From the NCBI GenBank assembly GCA_039545355.1, contig BCJJ01000011.1, positions 897,748-961,747 on the forward strand: a DNA stretch of 64,000 nucleotides, in the 5' to 3' direction. The translations under genes were made by a program, and so were the position numbers. Source of the DNA: Trichosporon coremiiforme. Taxonomy: Eukaryota; Basidiomycota; Tremellomycetes; Trichosporonales; Trichosporonaceae. Of this stretch, positions 11,480 to 23,368 are shown piece by piece. The notes beneath the pieces are model-generated. The model searched no databases, had not been told where the DNA came from, and saw only the letters and a list, made by a program, of their open reading frames with translations. The stretch's first letter is position 1; each line of letters begins with the position of its first letter.

Positions 11480-13131
11480 CTAGACCCACTTCGTGCCGAC
11501 TTGCTTGCTGCGCATAACGCGCGAGACACCGATCCAGATACCGCCGACGAGCACGACGGTGGCACAGAACATGGACGCCTCAAGGTACGTGTCATTCGTA
11601 TCCTTCAGCTGGGCAGTGATGGGCGTGCCCGCGAGCCAGAACCAGCCACTCACGAAGAAGCACATGCCAAGATACAGGCCGGCCTGGTTCGTGTGCGGGG
11701 CGAAAGAGGCTGCTCCGGGGTTCAGACTCGCGCCATAGCCTCCTGAGGCGATACCGTAGATGGCGTCGTAGGCGAGGATTGCGCCGGCCGAATTGGTGAG
11801 GGTCCAGAAGTACATCATGAACCCGCTCGCGCATCCGAAAGCGGCGAGGACGTTGATGGGCCCAATACGCTGTGCGAAGAAGAGGGGGATGATACGACCA
11901 AAGAGGGACACGCCGTTCGCAATCGCCGGCGCATAGTTGGCCAAGCTGACGGGTACACCCTTGGAGGTGGCGTACGTCACTCCGAACGTCTGCGGAGCAT
12001 AGATCGCCATACTGGCCAGACAGGCACCGGCGACGTACACCGTGTACGCCTTGTTGCGGAACACTTCGGGGGAGAGCACAGCGACCTTCTTCCTCGGCGG
12101 AACTGTAGTGCTGAGGGCGAAAAAGGCGAAGGCGCAGAACGCGAGCACGAGGAAGCCGAGAATACGCAGAGACCAGTCGACACCGACGGCAGGGATGAGG
12201 TAGTTCAGCATGATCGGGAGGTAGATGCCACTGATAGCGGAGCCGGAAGCCTGGAAACCAAACGCAAGGGTACGGTATCGACTGCGGGCGAAGTGGTGGC
12301 TCAGCGTCGCGACTGAGGGAGAGAAGATGAGACCCATGCCGATTCCGACGCCGAAACCGTGACTGAGCAGGACTTGCCAGTACTCTCTCGAGAGGGAGGC
12401 CATCATGAAGCAGAAACTGTAGAGGAGACCACCGAACAGGATCAGGTGCTTTAGGTAGCCGCAGTCGAGGAGGGGACCGGAGATACAGCCCAGCATCGGG
12501 CAGAGGGCGAACTGGATAGATCCGATCCACGAGACGGCCATGCCAGACGTGTCGCTCAGTTTCCCACTGAGATACTCCTGCTGGAACACACCCCACGACT
12601 GGGTCATTCCGTCTGACTGTGAGCGATGTACTGCGAGGGTTAGAGGAGTTACTCACAGCAGATCATGTTCACCATGACACTTCCAGCACAGTTCAGCCAT
12701 CCCTTCCACCCCGGCTCAATGTACTCCATTTTGCTCGCCTCCTCGATAACTTGGTTCTCATCATGATGACGCTGCGCTTCTGGCTCATCCTTCTCTGCGT
12801 GGTACTCCAGCGTCTCCCCACCTCCCATTCCTGTCCCGCTCCGTCCCTTTTCATCATATCCCTCAACTCCAGAGGAGGGGAGCACAGGTTGCGTCCCCGA
12901 CTGCACTGATATCCGGGATACGTTCCGGTCCAGCGGCACGTCGGTGAAGCTGGCGGTGGGGTAGGCGCCGAACTCGGCCTCAACGAGCGCTTGCCGCTGA
13001 GCCTCGGTCGCCTGCACGCAGTCTCCGTCGGGGAGGAAAGGATCCCGCCATGGTTTTGATCTCGGGACGTCGGTCGTCATCGTCGTCGTCGGTTCCGTCG
13101 TAGTGTTCGTCTTGCAAAAGTTCTTCTCCAC
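11480..13131 (-). CDS. Major facilitator superfamily transporter, monocarboxylate-permease (MCH) type
   Basis: Two exons, 12657-13131 and 11480-12630, giving 541 aa. A hydrophilic cytosolic N-terminus of about 135 residues leads to GWKGWLNCAGSVMVNMIC, the start of helix 1, then about 12 helices. MCH-like features are WGVFQQEYLSG after helix 1, the loop RSRYRTLAFGFQASGSAISG (helix 4-5), a PPRKK-containing central loop, and YAPQTFGVTYATSKGVP in the C-terminal half. Fungal members transport monocarboxylates, riboflavin or unknown organic anions; the substrate cannot be read here. The 26-nt intron placement gives LHRSQSDG between helix 1 and GMTQSW, and is the weakest point: a longer, differently placed intron is possible. 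An upstream in-frame ATG at 13131 was taken as the start; MTTDVPRSK 17 codons in is an alternative. Confidence 0.85.
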
Positions 13132-14410
13132 TTCAGGCCTTGCTATGTTCTCCGCTGAAGTCCAGGTCGTCAGGGTCGTGTGTCCGTCTTCGGCGGGGGT
13201 GGCCGCAACTCGATCGCAAAGTGGGGCCGAAAAGATGTTGTGTTTGTATGTGAGATGTCAAGTACGTCCTGAACTGTTCAAGATAAAGAAGTAAGAAACC
13301 CCACAGCTCCTCGCAATGTCTGTCCGCGAGCCGAGCGAGAGCGCTCCAGGAGTTTATGCTTTTCCTTACCCCGCAACTCCTCAGAACTCGGTCTCGCCGG
13401 TCTCAGGTCACCTGGCTAAAAATGGATATAGCGGAGCAACAGCAGAGGGGACGGACATCGCCGGACCGGTGCCTTGTTCCCTGGGATGCGGACGAGAGTG
13501 AAGGGCATGACGGGGGTGGATGTTCAGGTCTCGCTCTGCTACAACCGCTGGCTGACGCCGTGATCCTGCAGGATCGCAGAAGACCGGTGGACCCCAATGG
13601 ATGCCTTCTTCTGCCGCAGGAGGCTACATCCTGGGCCGAGTCAGCACCCCCAAGTGCAGAGCCGTGCTCAAGCCACCGGGCCGGAGTCCGACTCAGCTCG
13701 GAGCTATCTCGCCCCTCCACTCTGTGACTAACCATCGACTCGTTCTTCGAGTGCGCTGCCCAGACGCACGGAGGGGCGATACTCCTGCGCTTGAGCCTCC
13801 GCGTTTCACTCCGCATCACTCTGCACTGCAACCTCGTGCACCTCGCGGGGTCTGATGCAGGGAAGAGACCTCTGAATCAGCAGAACTTTCGGCATCTCGG
13901 CTATTTTTCCTTAGATGGAGCTAAGGAACTGTCCGAGTCGGTATTTCTATGGGGCGCGATTCGACTTCTGGGCAGACGCTCGCGTCCGTCGCCTCCGTTG
14001 GCAGTGACGCAAATACGCTCACCCCGCAGCGGATATGAACACGCGGACGTGATCGTCGATCGCTTCAAGCTTGGCGCGGACCATGGCTTGCACGTTAAGC
14101 AGAACTCGAGGGCGATGAAAAGATGGGCAGGGTGGCGGTGAAAGGTGGAGCGTGTGGTCTTTAACCGGACCGACGCCCGACTGTGGCGGGATCGGGCGTT
14201 GCGCCCTTTGATGCGACTCTTCCGCAAGATCCTCACACATCTCCTCCTGCACAGACACGCCAGAGATCTGGCTTACGCCCTTGACACGTCGACTGACACC
14301 CTGTTCTCACGCTTCCATCTGCATCTACATTCAAGCTCGTTAGTCCACCTTCTCAAAGCAATACCCTGTGTTCAATGTGTCACTGAGCAAGCTCCACACC
14401 TCTAGCAACC
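13132..14410. other. Intergenic; no supportable gene
   Basis: This is the upstream region of the MFS gene and the left approach to the repeat array. Open frames of 84-142 codons occur on both strands but overlap each other and carry no recognisable motif. Confidence 0.5.
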
Positions 14411-14415
14411 ATTCA

Positions 14416-17010
14416 GCTGACCAGCAGTCTTCCGGTTCCCAATAACACGCGTACGAAGCAGCTTCGAGTGCCTAGACATGGCTGACCCTCAGGCTTGATG
14501 CAAATTCAGCTACCGTGAGAACTCGCGTTATAATCTCGTACGGTGACATGCCGCGTATCTCACCTTGCCTCCGGCTCCTAAGCCATCTTTGTGGTGAGTT
14601 ACCTCGCAAGAGCTGCTTGTGAACTATGAACGCGGTAGCTAAGGCTCACCCGGTCAATTCGCGCACCACGTCACCGTCACTTCGTGACAGACGCCAAGCC
14701 TGAAGACGAGCCATGTAACTGCCAAACCATGTTCGGGCAGCTAGGTCGCGCAGGCATCGCGTACGTCCGCAACAAACCAGGCAGGTGGGACAGCTAGTAA
14801 CATCTGCAGCTACGCACTCCTTCACAATCTCCGAGCTGTCACAGCTCCCGCCCGTAGCCAATCGAAGGTCAAGCAAGTACTGTATTCAGCTGTCCTTCCT
14901 CCCGGAAGCTGACGCCGCGGGCTGCCACACAAGTCAGATGTGAGACTCCCAGCTCAGTTGTAGCAGTGATTAGCTAACCCGACCAGAGCACCAGCATCAG
15001 TCAGGTGAGCCACGGTAAGCTACTGTGTTGTCGATATAACAGCTAACACAGACAGAGCCTCGCCGTGCCCCACCTCGTCTTGTTCGGTGGTAGCTCTAAC
15101 CGTCGCGCTGTTTAGCTGACCCGACCAGACTCTTGCAGGAGTGCTCCCCCGCCCCTCAGCTGCACTCGAAACACCTGCTAGCTGACGTGACAGAGTGGCG
15201 GTGCAACACTCTGCGAGCGATGTGTGTATTCCAGCTCAATACCGCGGACTCATCTGACCGACAGATTATCGCGCCGCCACATCGGTTCTCGTGCGTAGCT
15301 ACGAGGAGGCAGAACCTGCAGCTGACCCGAGTAGGTCTGTAAGCGCTCCTCCGCCCCTCAGCTACAATTGAAGCAGACATTAGCTGACAAGACAGACCTC
15401 GACAGCCACGGAGTTGGGTGAGTGTAGCAGCTTAGCTAGCCGCAGGAATAGCTGATCATCCAGACTGCCCGAACCCGCCACACCACTGGTGAGCAGCTGC
15501 AGTGAAAGCAAGTGAACAGCTGACCCGAGCAGGTGTCGTAAGTCTCTATGCCCATCAGCTACAATTGTAACACGTGCCAGCTGACACGACAGAACTTCGA
15601 CATCCCTGGGTTTAGGTGGGTATCGCAGCCTTATTCTCCCGCGAACTCAGCTGACCACGCAGCAGATTGTTTGCTCTCGACGGGTCGGTCCTTGTGCGTG
15701 CGTAGCTACGATGTTGCGTATGAGTAGCTGACCCGAACAGATCTTGTGGGTCCTCCGCTCTTCAACTGCAGTTCTCGCAAACAGCAGCTGACATGACAGT
15801 CCGGCAGCCTTGAACTCGCGTACGAATCGCAGCTTACGGTAGTTCGCTGTGGGCTTAGCTGACTGTCAGCTTTTACTGCGCTCGCCACTCCGTCCTGGTG
15901 AGCGGCTACAATTGAAGCAAGTGCCAGCTGACTGAAGCAGGCTGCGCGTGAGTCTACCGGCTTTGGGAGATGCACTGGCTGACTTCAGGCTCCAGCTGCA
16001 ATTGAGGCAGTCCCAGCTGACACGACAGGACGTGTCATGGGGCAGGTCAGTTGAGAAATGACAGCAACGCAGCTGACTTAGCAGGTCCGCTGGGCTCCCA
16101 AGTTGGGACCTGGTCCGTAGGCTTGGGAACAGAGCAGTAAGTGATCGATGCGTCATGATGCGGTCCGAGCTAGCGATCTTCCAGTACCAGCTAACACGAT
16201 CAGACTCTCAGCGCTTACAAGTTAAGTGACGGTGTGTAGCTGTGAAGGCTCTTGATGTAGCTGACTCGAACAGGTCATCTTCCGCGTCTAGCCACAACTC
16301 CGCCAGTTTTACCTGTGCCGACGTCATGGTCGTCAGGCCGTGCGTGGCTACTTGAGGCTTTGGCGTAGCTAACCAGGCCAGATCCTCTCGCTGTACGCGC
16401 AGGTCAGTAGCTGTGGCAATGGTCGCAGCTGCTAGCTAACGACCAGTGCGCCGTGAGTGTCCCAGATGACCAGCTTCATACGACTCGATTGATAGCTGTC
16501 GATCACAGCAGTCTCTGGGCGAAGATTGGTCAGCTCCCCAACGTCTGCATTAGCTGGCATGAACAGGGATGAGGTGCGTAGCTAGGGCCCGCCCCAGATA
16601 CAGTCCCGAACATACGGTGAGCCCACATCCAGACTCTGGACCACCGTTCGCTGGAGCTTCGCAATGTCAGCATTTGTCAACTGACACTCAGTAATTGCCG
16701 CAGCGCTACGGGTGAGAAGCTCGATCACGGTTGCCCAGCTGACAACAGAACGCTGCGATATCCCAGTCGAACTACTTCAGAAGGGGTATGTTCAGCTATT
16801 TGAACCGGAGATGATTGAGCTGATATACCAGGCAGACGATGTGGGTATAGTTTCGAATGGCAAGATCTGCACATCTGCACTATGTCCCCAGTCCAGCTAT
16901 TCCACCGTTACTCATCAGCTGACCATTCAGTGCAGGTATGCTCTGTGGCGGGCCAGGCTACTGTGTGAGTATGTCCAGCTTGGTTACACTTCTCACCCAG
17001 CTGATCCCAG
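14416..17010 (+). repeat. Array of about 30 intron-end-like motifs in diverged tandem repeats, non-coding
   Basis: The plus strand carries GCTGAC or GCTAAC (occasionally GCTGAT, TCTGAC or ACTGAC) followed within 3-9 bases by CAG, at a density of about one per 85 bp. Examples start at 14416, 14481, 14973, 15042, 15115, 15181, 15321, 15383, 15519, 15580, 15649, 15727, 15787, 15858, 15927, 15978, 16016, 16072, 16189, 16260, 16368, 16435, 16738, 16918 and 17000. This is exactly the branch site plus acceptor used by the protein genes here. GTAAG or GTGAG donors lie between them, so that plausible 36-75 nt introns can be drawn in series (for instance 15339-15394, 15489-15532, 15538-15592, 15898-15940, 15948-15988, 16712-16748, 16975-17010). 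No open frame runs through. The strand bias is clear; I see no comparable density on the minus strand. Confidence 0.75.
15114..16028 (+). repeat. Core of the array: diverged tandem repeat of about 200 bp
   Basis: The unit start AGCTGACCCGA recurs at 15114, 15320, 15518 and 15726 (steps of 206, 198 and 208). Within each unit a second landmark, CAGCTACAATTGAAGCA in its best form, recurs at about 15157, 15359, 15556 and 15763 (steps 202, 197, 207), then at 15903 and 15993 with shorter steps. It is followed by GCTGACACGACAG or a variant. A third landmark, CGTGCGTAGCTACGA, appears at about 15291 and 15698, two units apart. Units have diverged strongly between landmarks, so this is an old array in which the splice-like motifs changed least. 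Confidence 0.7.
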
Positions 17011-17077
17011 CGCAAACCTCACACTAGTTGAACCTATATAATGCATATGATAACAAATGAACCCCTCTACGTCCCCT

Positions 17078-19172
17078 CTATGCAAACTCAAACTTGCTAT
17101 CGTTGGACGAGAGCATGAGCCTCGCGTCCGTGTGTCCGACCACGCGCTCGAGCTTGAGCACGTCGAACCGACTGAAGAGCGCCTTGCTGCTAACCTCTGC
17201 GGGATCGGTGTCGACATCCGCCTCCGTCTGCCCCTTGCCGGGGATGAAGGGTGTGGCGAGGAACTCGGCGTAAAACTGGGCATGCTCGGGCAGAGCATAC
17301 CACACCACCGTCTTGGCGCCACGCAGTCTGTAGCGGCGGTAGAAGTGGAAGCGCTCCGTGATGAAGAGGAAGTCCTTCTTGCCCTTGAAGAAGAGGGTTC
17401 GGGCACGGGAGATTTCGCTGTTGGACGAGTACTCGCTCACGGCACTGAAGGACAGCGTGCCCTGCTTCTTGAGGTAGTTTGTGAGACGGACAAAGTCGAA
17501 GTAGGACGGAATGACGACGAGCGTGTGTTGCCTCTGCACGGCGGAGCGGAGGAGGGCGGGCAGCGTCTTCTTCGTGAAGTGCTCGAAGCGCGCGTCGAGC
17601 TCCTCCAGCGCCGCGTCGGGGCCCATGCCGCGCTGCTCGGTGGAGATGCGCTCGAAGCTCTGGCGCACACCGGGACGGACACGGTCGAGCACGCCCTCAA
17701 GCGCGGAGCTCGCGTCGATGCGCGCCTTGCCGGCCACATTCTCGCAGGCGCCGAACAGCGCGCGGAACTCGGGGCTGTCGTACCTGCTCATGAGGAGGGT
17801 TTGGCGGAGGAACTGCGCCTGGTTGTCGAGGTACCACGGTTTAACGCGGGAGAAGTCGCATCCGTGCGGCTGCTCCGGGATGTGGTTGAGCTGGTTCATC
17901 GCCCACGCGGTGTGCTCCCAGTTCTGCATGTGCATGATGTCGAGGCCGTCGGCGGCACAGATCTCAATACTGCTCAGGAAGTCGACGCTCTTCTCGCGCT
18001 CCTGCGCCATCTTGAGCGCAAGCGGGGAGGCGATCAGGACGTCGCAGTCCAGCAACTTGGCTTCCGTCGTCGGAGGCATCACGACACGCCACGCCTTGCG
18101 CGTCACCTTGAGTCCGAGGCGGAAGTTGTCGTCCGTGTTGCCGCTGAAGTTCTCCTGGTGGTCGGCGGGGAGCGCGGAGAGGTCCGGCTCCTCTCCCTCC
18201 GGCACGCCAAAGCTGTTCAGGAACGGACGCAGGTTCTCGATCTGCGTTCCCTCCGGAGCGAGCGGGAAGAGGTGCTCAGCGAGCCATCGGGTCGCAATCG
18301 CGCGCGTGGGCAGAAGAAGGAGAACCTTCGGGCGAGTGAACGACTGGTCCCGCGGCGGCTCCATGTCCTTGCCCGCGTCGAGGGCGTGCGCCAGCTTCTC
18401 GTTGTTTCGCACGATACGCCGCCGCGTCTTGAGGACGTGGTTCATCAGGTGCGCCGCCGTCGCGGCACGCAGCGCCTCGCGTTTCGGTCCCCACGGCCCC
18501 TTCTCGCTGCCGTCTGCCTCGCCGTCGAGCGAGTGCGCGTACAGGTCGGTGTAGCGTCCGAGCTGCTGCAGATAGCTCGAAGCGAGACCCGCGTGCGCCG
18601 ACTTCTTCAGACCCGCCGAAATCGAGGGAACGATCTGCGGTTAGCTTGGAGCGCAGAATGGGAGCTGTACTCACTCGCGCCGATCCCTCCGCCGCCGAAG
18701 CGTCCCCGGGCCGCATCTCCACAACCCGTCCGAGACCCCTGATGTTTGCCCGATGCTGAGTCCATTGTCCCTCCTTGGCGTCCTCGATGCGCGAGAGCAG
18801 CGGTGTCTCAGCTCCAAAGTGCGTGTTGAACGTGTCGTCGTTGGCCTCGTCGTCCTCGCCCTCGGCAGACTCCTCGTCCTCGCCGTCCTCCTCAATCTCC
18901 TCCATGACTTCCTCTCCGTCCTCGTCTTCCTCGACCGCAATCTTGACGGCCTTCTTTCCCTTTCCCTTCTTTCCGTACGTGCTTCCGCTCGGACCGATCT
19001 CGCCGCCAAATACGACTCCGCGCTTCTTCTTCGGCGCCGGGGGCTCGGCACCGTCGACACTTTGCGGGCGAGAAGTGGAAGGAGAGCGGAAACCGCCGGG
19101 CAGATCGAGCTCCCGCGGCCGCTTGATCGCGCTCACGTTGAGGAGCGTCAGGAGCTTGACTTCGGTCGACAT
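17078..19172 (-). CDS. UTP25: SSU processome protein Utp25 (DEAD-like, DEF family)
   Basis: Two exons, 18675-19172 and 17078-18634, giving 684 aa. The intron is 40 nt with GTGAGT and GCTAACCGCAG. Utp25 is a nucleolar protein of the small-subunit processome needed for early 18S rRNA cleavages; it has a helicase-like fold but has lost standard DEAD motifs. The N-terminal third is acidic (EEDEDGEEVMEEIEEDGEDE) after a basic KKKRG/KKGKGKK segment that could direct nucleolar import. The conserved C-terminal part shows RPKVLLLLPTRAIA, DCDVLIASPLALKM, GLDIMHMQNWEHTAWAMNQL, HTLVVIPSYFDFVRLTNYLK, and ends with LMLSSNDSKFEFA. It lies tail-to-tail with the splice-motif array, whose last motif is under 70 bp from its stop. 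Confidence 0.94.
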
Positions 19173-19739
19173 GCTGGTGCTGTGCGATGCCGATGTCGTG
19201 TGTGATGGTTGTGTAGTGTGCGTGCTGTGGTCTCAAAGTGGAGGTCTGGATCTGAAATCTTCAGACTGAGGAAAGACAAACATTTTGGTTCCGCTCGGCG
19301 ACACGTTATGACGCTGGGCTGAGAACCCTCACACCGCACACGACACGGCGACCGTCTCCTTCATCGCATGCCCTCGACATCTTGGTCGATCCTAGCCCTC
19401 ATCTTGAGGTGTCACAGTCAAGCCCATGCAAACTGGTCTGTGCACAGGTGGGGCCAAGGTCCTTCGACGGCGGAGAAGGTGAACATGTTCCTGTCAGATC
19501 ACGTGCTGCACTCCCGTCGTCTCGCGTCAGCCAGGAGTCAACTCATGGCTCTCGCAACATGCATGCTGTGCATTCTCGTGACATCCTGGCTACATGACAA
19601 GAACCGTGCTGAAATGATTGACAACTCAATGCCCAATGTAATGAATGCTGCTGTCTGCTGTTGTGCTGCTGCTGCTGTCTTCCTTCTACATGCCTTCCTA
19701 CCTTCCAACCTTCCTCACTTGTCACTACTGCTGCTCTAC
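19173..19739. other. Intergenic between UTP25 promoter and MUB1 3' end
   Basis: I see no gene. A pyrimidine-rich stretch with repeated CTGCTG around 19640-19680 lies just downstream of the MUB1 stop. Confidence 0.5.
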
Positions 19740-22700
19740 TCAACGACGCCTGAACATCGCAGCGTTCATCTCCGCTGTCGATGAGGGGCCGGCCTCGCGG
19801 TCCGACTTGAGGAACGACGGAACTCCGTCGTCGCTCTGGTCAGGGGACGAGCGCCGTGTCGTCTCGCGCGTCGGGGTCGTCTCGGATGATGTCGATGCTG
19901 CGGATGCTGATGGAGGGGGAGAAACTGTTACAATGGGGTTGGGGGGACGAGTGACCGACGGGGCGAAGAGGGGAGCAGCGCGCTGTGGCATTACCGGGGG
20001 AGCGGCGCCGGCGGGGGGAGGTCCAGCGAGGTCGTGAGCACCGCGGGCAGTCGGGCGAGGGGTAGGCTGGGATGTGCCACCTGTGCGGGCACCGCCGGCA
20101 CCACCGTTGGCGCCACCGTCCATGTCCACGTCGTCATCGTCGTCGTCGGCAGGAGGAGGGTCACGGCGACTGCCACCGCCACCGCCACCACCACGGCCCT
20201 CACCACCGCGCGAGCCTCGCTCGGTTCCTTCACCTCCGGCGTTGGCGTTGTTTTCCGTCGCCTCCGACTCGGAACGGATGGAGCACCAGAAACGGTGACC
20301 CTCACTCCAGGCTTTGCTCTGGCACTCCTTGGAGCAGTACTTGGCCTTCCTGCACCGGCGGCACTTGGCAAACTCGCGAGGGAACACCTCCCACCGGCCG
20401 CACGACATGTACGCGCACTGTCGGATACCACCTCGGGCGTCGTCCTTGCGGCATGCGTTGCGCATGATAACGCCAGCCCAGTAGTGGATGTCGCTGGGAA
20501 TCTTGTACATGTGCGGGTCCGAGGGCGAGGCGCGGAAGGTGAATCGTTCCACCAAGGAGAAGATGTTGGGAGTCTCGGAGTACGCCGGGCGCTGGGGAAG
20601 GGGGTAGTCGGTGTCGTCCGGTCCGAGGTCGAACGTCCTATGCATTGGCCTGCGGGGGTGGTGGAACGTCGAGCGGACATGAGGGTACTTCGAGAGGTAC
20701 GCCAGGAGCTGCAGAGCGAGGAGGATGTTGTCCTCCGAGTAGTTGGTGCCCTCTGGGTTGAGCAGAAGGCTGACACCGACGTAAGCACCGAGGTCCTGGA
20801 AGCCGCGGGGCGCTCCGTTGGCGATGATAATCTGCGCGGGCTGCGCCTGAACAGGCTGGGCGATGAGCTCGGCGACGGTGGTGTTCTGCAGAGGGCCGTC
20901 CTGGGGAGTCACGCGGGGAGTCTGCGCAGCAGCACCGGGTTGACCCGGCGGTGCGCCGGCCTCCATGTCGAAGCGCGCCTGCTCAGCTGCGAGAATCTCA
21001 GGGTCGGGCTCCTCGTTAGTTCCAGCCTGCTCAACAATGGCGGGTTGAGGCGCGTTGTCCGGCTGGTTCTGAACGGCGGTGGCAGCTTCCATGGCAGCGT
21101 TCGCTGCAGCGGCGGCAAACCCAGCACTCAGCGTCGTACGTGCCAGGTCCGGATCAGGGGCGGCGTCCGAGATCTCGCTGTCGTCCGTGCGAGTCTGCTG
21201 CTCTCGCGGCGGAAGAAGCAGAGGTCGTCCAACGATGGTCCCGCGACGACCCCGCATTCCCTCAACGTGCTCGTGATGCGTAGGACTGCCCATCGGGCTC
21301 GACTGAGTGCTGACAGCCTCGGTAGCGACCTGGTGGAGCCTGGACGCCATTCCAGAGTTCGGGCGTCCAGTCTCAGCCGCAGCCTGCGCGTTTGACATGG
21401 CCAGACTGTTGTCGGAACGAGCGCGGGGAATGGCAGTGGTGGGCTCATCCTCGGACAACGATGTCGCATTGCTGGTCGGAACGCTTCCCTGGGGCTGGTC
21501 AGATGGGGGTGAACGACGGCCGATCTGCAGAGGGAGGAGAGGAAGGCGCGGTCGTGGGGTTCCGGTTGCCGGGCCAATCGTTGCGTCATGGTCTGGTGAC
21601 GGAGCTGTGTCACCGCTGTCCTCGATGTCCATGCTGATGTCTGCGCCGGTATCCGTGTCCCCTGCCGTATCAGTCTCCCCACCCTCAGTCTCGCCGTCCG
21701 CCATGTCCACATCCGTGTCCATTGCGCTCGCGGTCACGGGTGCTCGCGTAACAGTAACTTGCTCAGCTGCTTGCTGCCTCGGGTTCAGGCGATTGGTAAT
21801 CAGGTTCGCAACATACTGCAGCCCCCTCGAATTCGGCTGACCGAGTCCAGCTGCGTTGGCGGTGGCTGGCGTCGTCGCATGAGCTGGCGAGAGCAGAGTG
21901 TTCGGCGGCGGAGCAGCGCCAGGCGGGTAGGCGATAGACTGAGCGTTGGCGGAGGTTGCGGGAGGGTGGGGAAGAAGAGACTGGGGCTGCGACTGAGGCT
22001 GTGTTTGTGACTGTGACTGGGGCTGAGATTGTGACGCGGGTGCTTGGGTTGCGGAAGCCTGCTGTTGTGACTGTGGGTCGCGCTGTTCACGGTCGCCCCG
22101 GTCCCGGTGGTGGTGACCGCGAGATGATCCAGATGGCCGGTGACGTCTGGACGCCGTTCCCGGAAGAGGAACACCAGCAGCAAGCGCATCAACAGCAGCC
22201 TGGGATCCCAGCGAAGACGAGTGAATAGCAATGCCGTTCTTCTTGAGCCATGACTCAAGGATCTGGGCAACAATGTCGAGGGCACCGGCCTGCACGACGC
22301 GGCTGCGAATTGCTTCGTTCCCGCGCACACCAATGTTGACGACGCATTGGAACGCGAGCGAGTGGCGAAGGGAGATGGCGTGGTCGACGTTGATGGTACG
22401 TGCGGTGCATGGTCCGTTGAGACCCCAGAGATCCGGCATGGTAGGCTCGCGCGGCAAGCAAGAGTCTCTTAAGATGTCAAGCAGCCGTTCGAGGCCCCCG
22501 TCCATAGTGAGGACCTCACGTATCCTCGGCGATGTTGACGAGAGATATGTCAGCTGGCAGAGGTTGTTGAGCAATGCCAACGTCGAGTTTGTGTCGAGGG
22601 CTGCGGGAAAGTGGTCAGCGATGAGTCATAGGGAAGGTACGCGGTTTGGAGGCGGGGATGCGGGGGTGGCCACTCACCTCTTCTGTCGTAGAGCATCTGG

Positions 22701-22756
22701 TTGATGCTGATGACTGCCCTGTTGGACGGGGGGAAGGTGTAGTTTGACTCTCTCAT
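19740..22756 (-). CDS. MUB1: MYND-finger protein Mub1/SamB
   Basis: Two exons, 22678-22756 and 19740-22600, giving 979 aa. The N-terminus (MRESNYTFPPSNRAVISINQ) and the block after the splice (ALDTNSTLALLNNLCQLTYL, STSPRIREVLTMDGGLERLL) are diagnostic of Mub1/samB and form armadillo-like repeats. A long low-complexity middle (about residues 150-560) is rich in Q, S, P and T with Ser-Gln-Pro repeats. The MYND zinc finger lies at about residues 752-798 with ordered cysteines in CAYMSCGRWEVF, CRRCRKAKYCSKECQ and a final H-x3-C. A Gly/Asp/Pro-rich tail follows. In yeast, Mub1 works with the ubiquitin ligase Ubr2 to degrade Rpn4; in Aspergillus, samB affects polarity and septation. The role here is by family. 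Confidence 0.93.
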
Positions 22757-23368
22757 GGTGAGTGATCACGGAGTGTGAGGTGGGGACGACGAAGACGGAG
22801 AGGAAGGTCTTGGAGGTCGTGTGGACGGCCCGTGGCCTGTGAGAAGGTGGATGACAACCAAGTCTTGGGAACAAAGCGAAGTGGAATGACAAACGAGAGA
22901 GCGATGAGGAGGGCGGTGTGATGGGAAGCAGGAAGATGGGCTGGGTATTGAGGAGACGATGTGGTGTGTGGGGGTGTGTGTGGTCGAGGAGTGAGTGTGC
23001 TTGTACGGATGAGGCGAGGATGATGAGTTGGTGTGGTGTGAGTGTCCTGAGCGCATGGCTGCCTAGGCAGGGAGTGTCCCTGGCAGATGCCGTTCGTCTG
23101 CACCCAGCAGCGCCTAGACGCCCTTAGACCACCGTCATTGTCACCCATACCACTCCAGCCTCCACTTCCCCTTCAGTGGCGGGACCGCAACACGGGACCA
23201 AAATCCCACCATCCAGATGCCAGACTACCCGCAGGCTGCTGATCGACATCCACCAAGCGTTACTCTCGGATTTCAGCCTAATCACCTGTAGACGACGAGC
23301 GACCAAGATACTCTAATACATGCATTCGCCCTCTGCGTGCCTCAACACTACTGCCCACCTCTCTACAA
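22757..23368. other. MUB1 promoter / PRP17 3' region
   Basis: No gene is visible. The 300 bp upstream of MUB1 are GT/GA-rich on the plus strand, which is a pyrimidine-rich leader for the leftward MUB1 transcript. Confidence 0.5.

Noticed and set aside
14416..17010. A small nucleolar RNA host gene as the explanation of the array
   Set aside because: The drawable introns are mostly 36-56 nt, too short for C/D box RNAs, and I could not find paired TGATGA and CTGA boxes inside them.
14416..17010. A protein gene with many tiny exons in the array
   Set aside because: I could not string the mini-exons into one open frame with any recognisable peptide; it remains possible but unsupported.
17057..18742. 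561-codon plus-strand open frame opposite UTP25
   Set aside because: It is the mirror of a strongly conserved gene; GC-rich codon bias creates long antisense frames. The residues (Arg/Val/Leu-rich) match no family.
20034..21395. 453-codon plus-strand open frame opposite MUB1
   Set aside because: Low-complexity antisense of the MUB1 linker; Arg/Val-rich with no domain.
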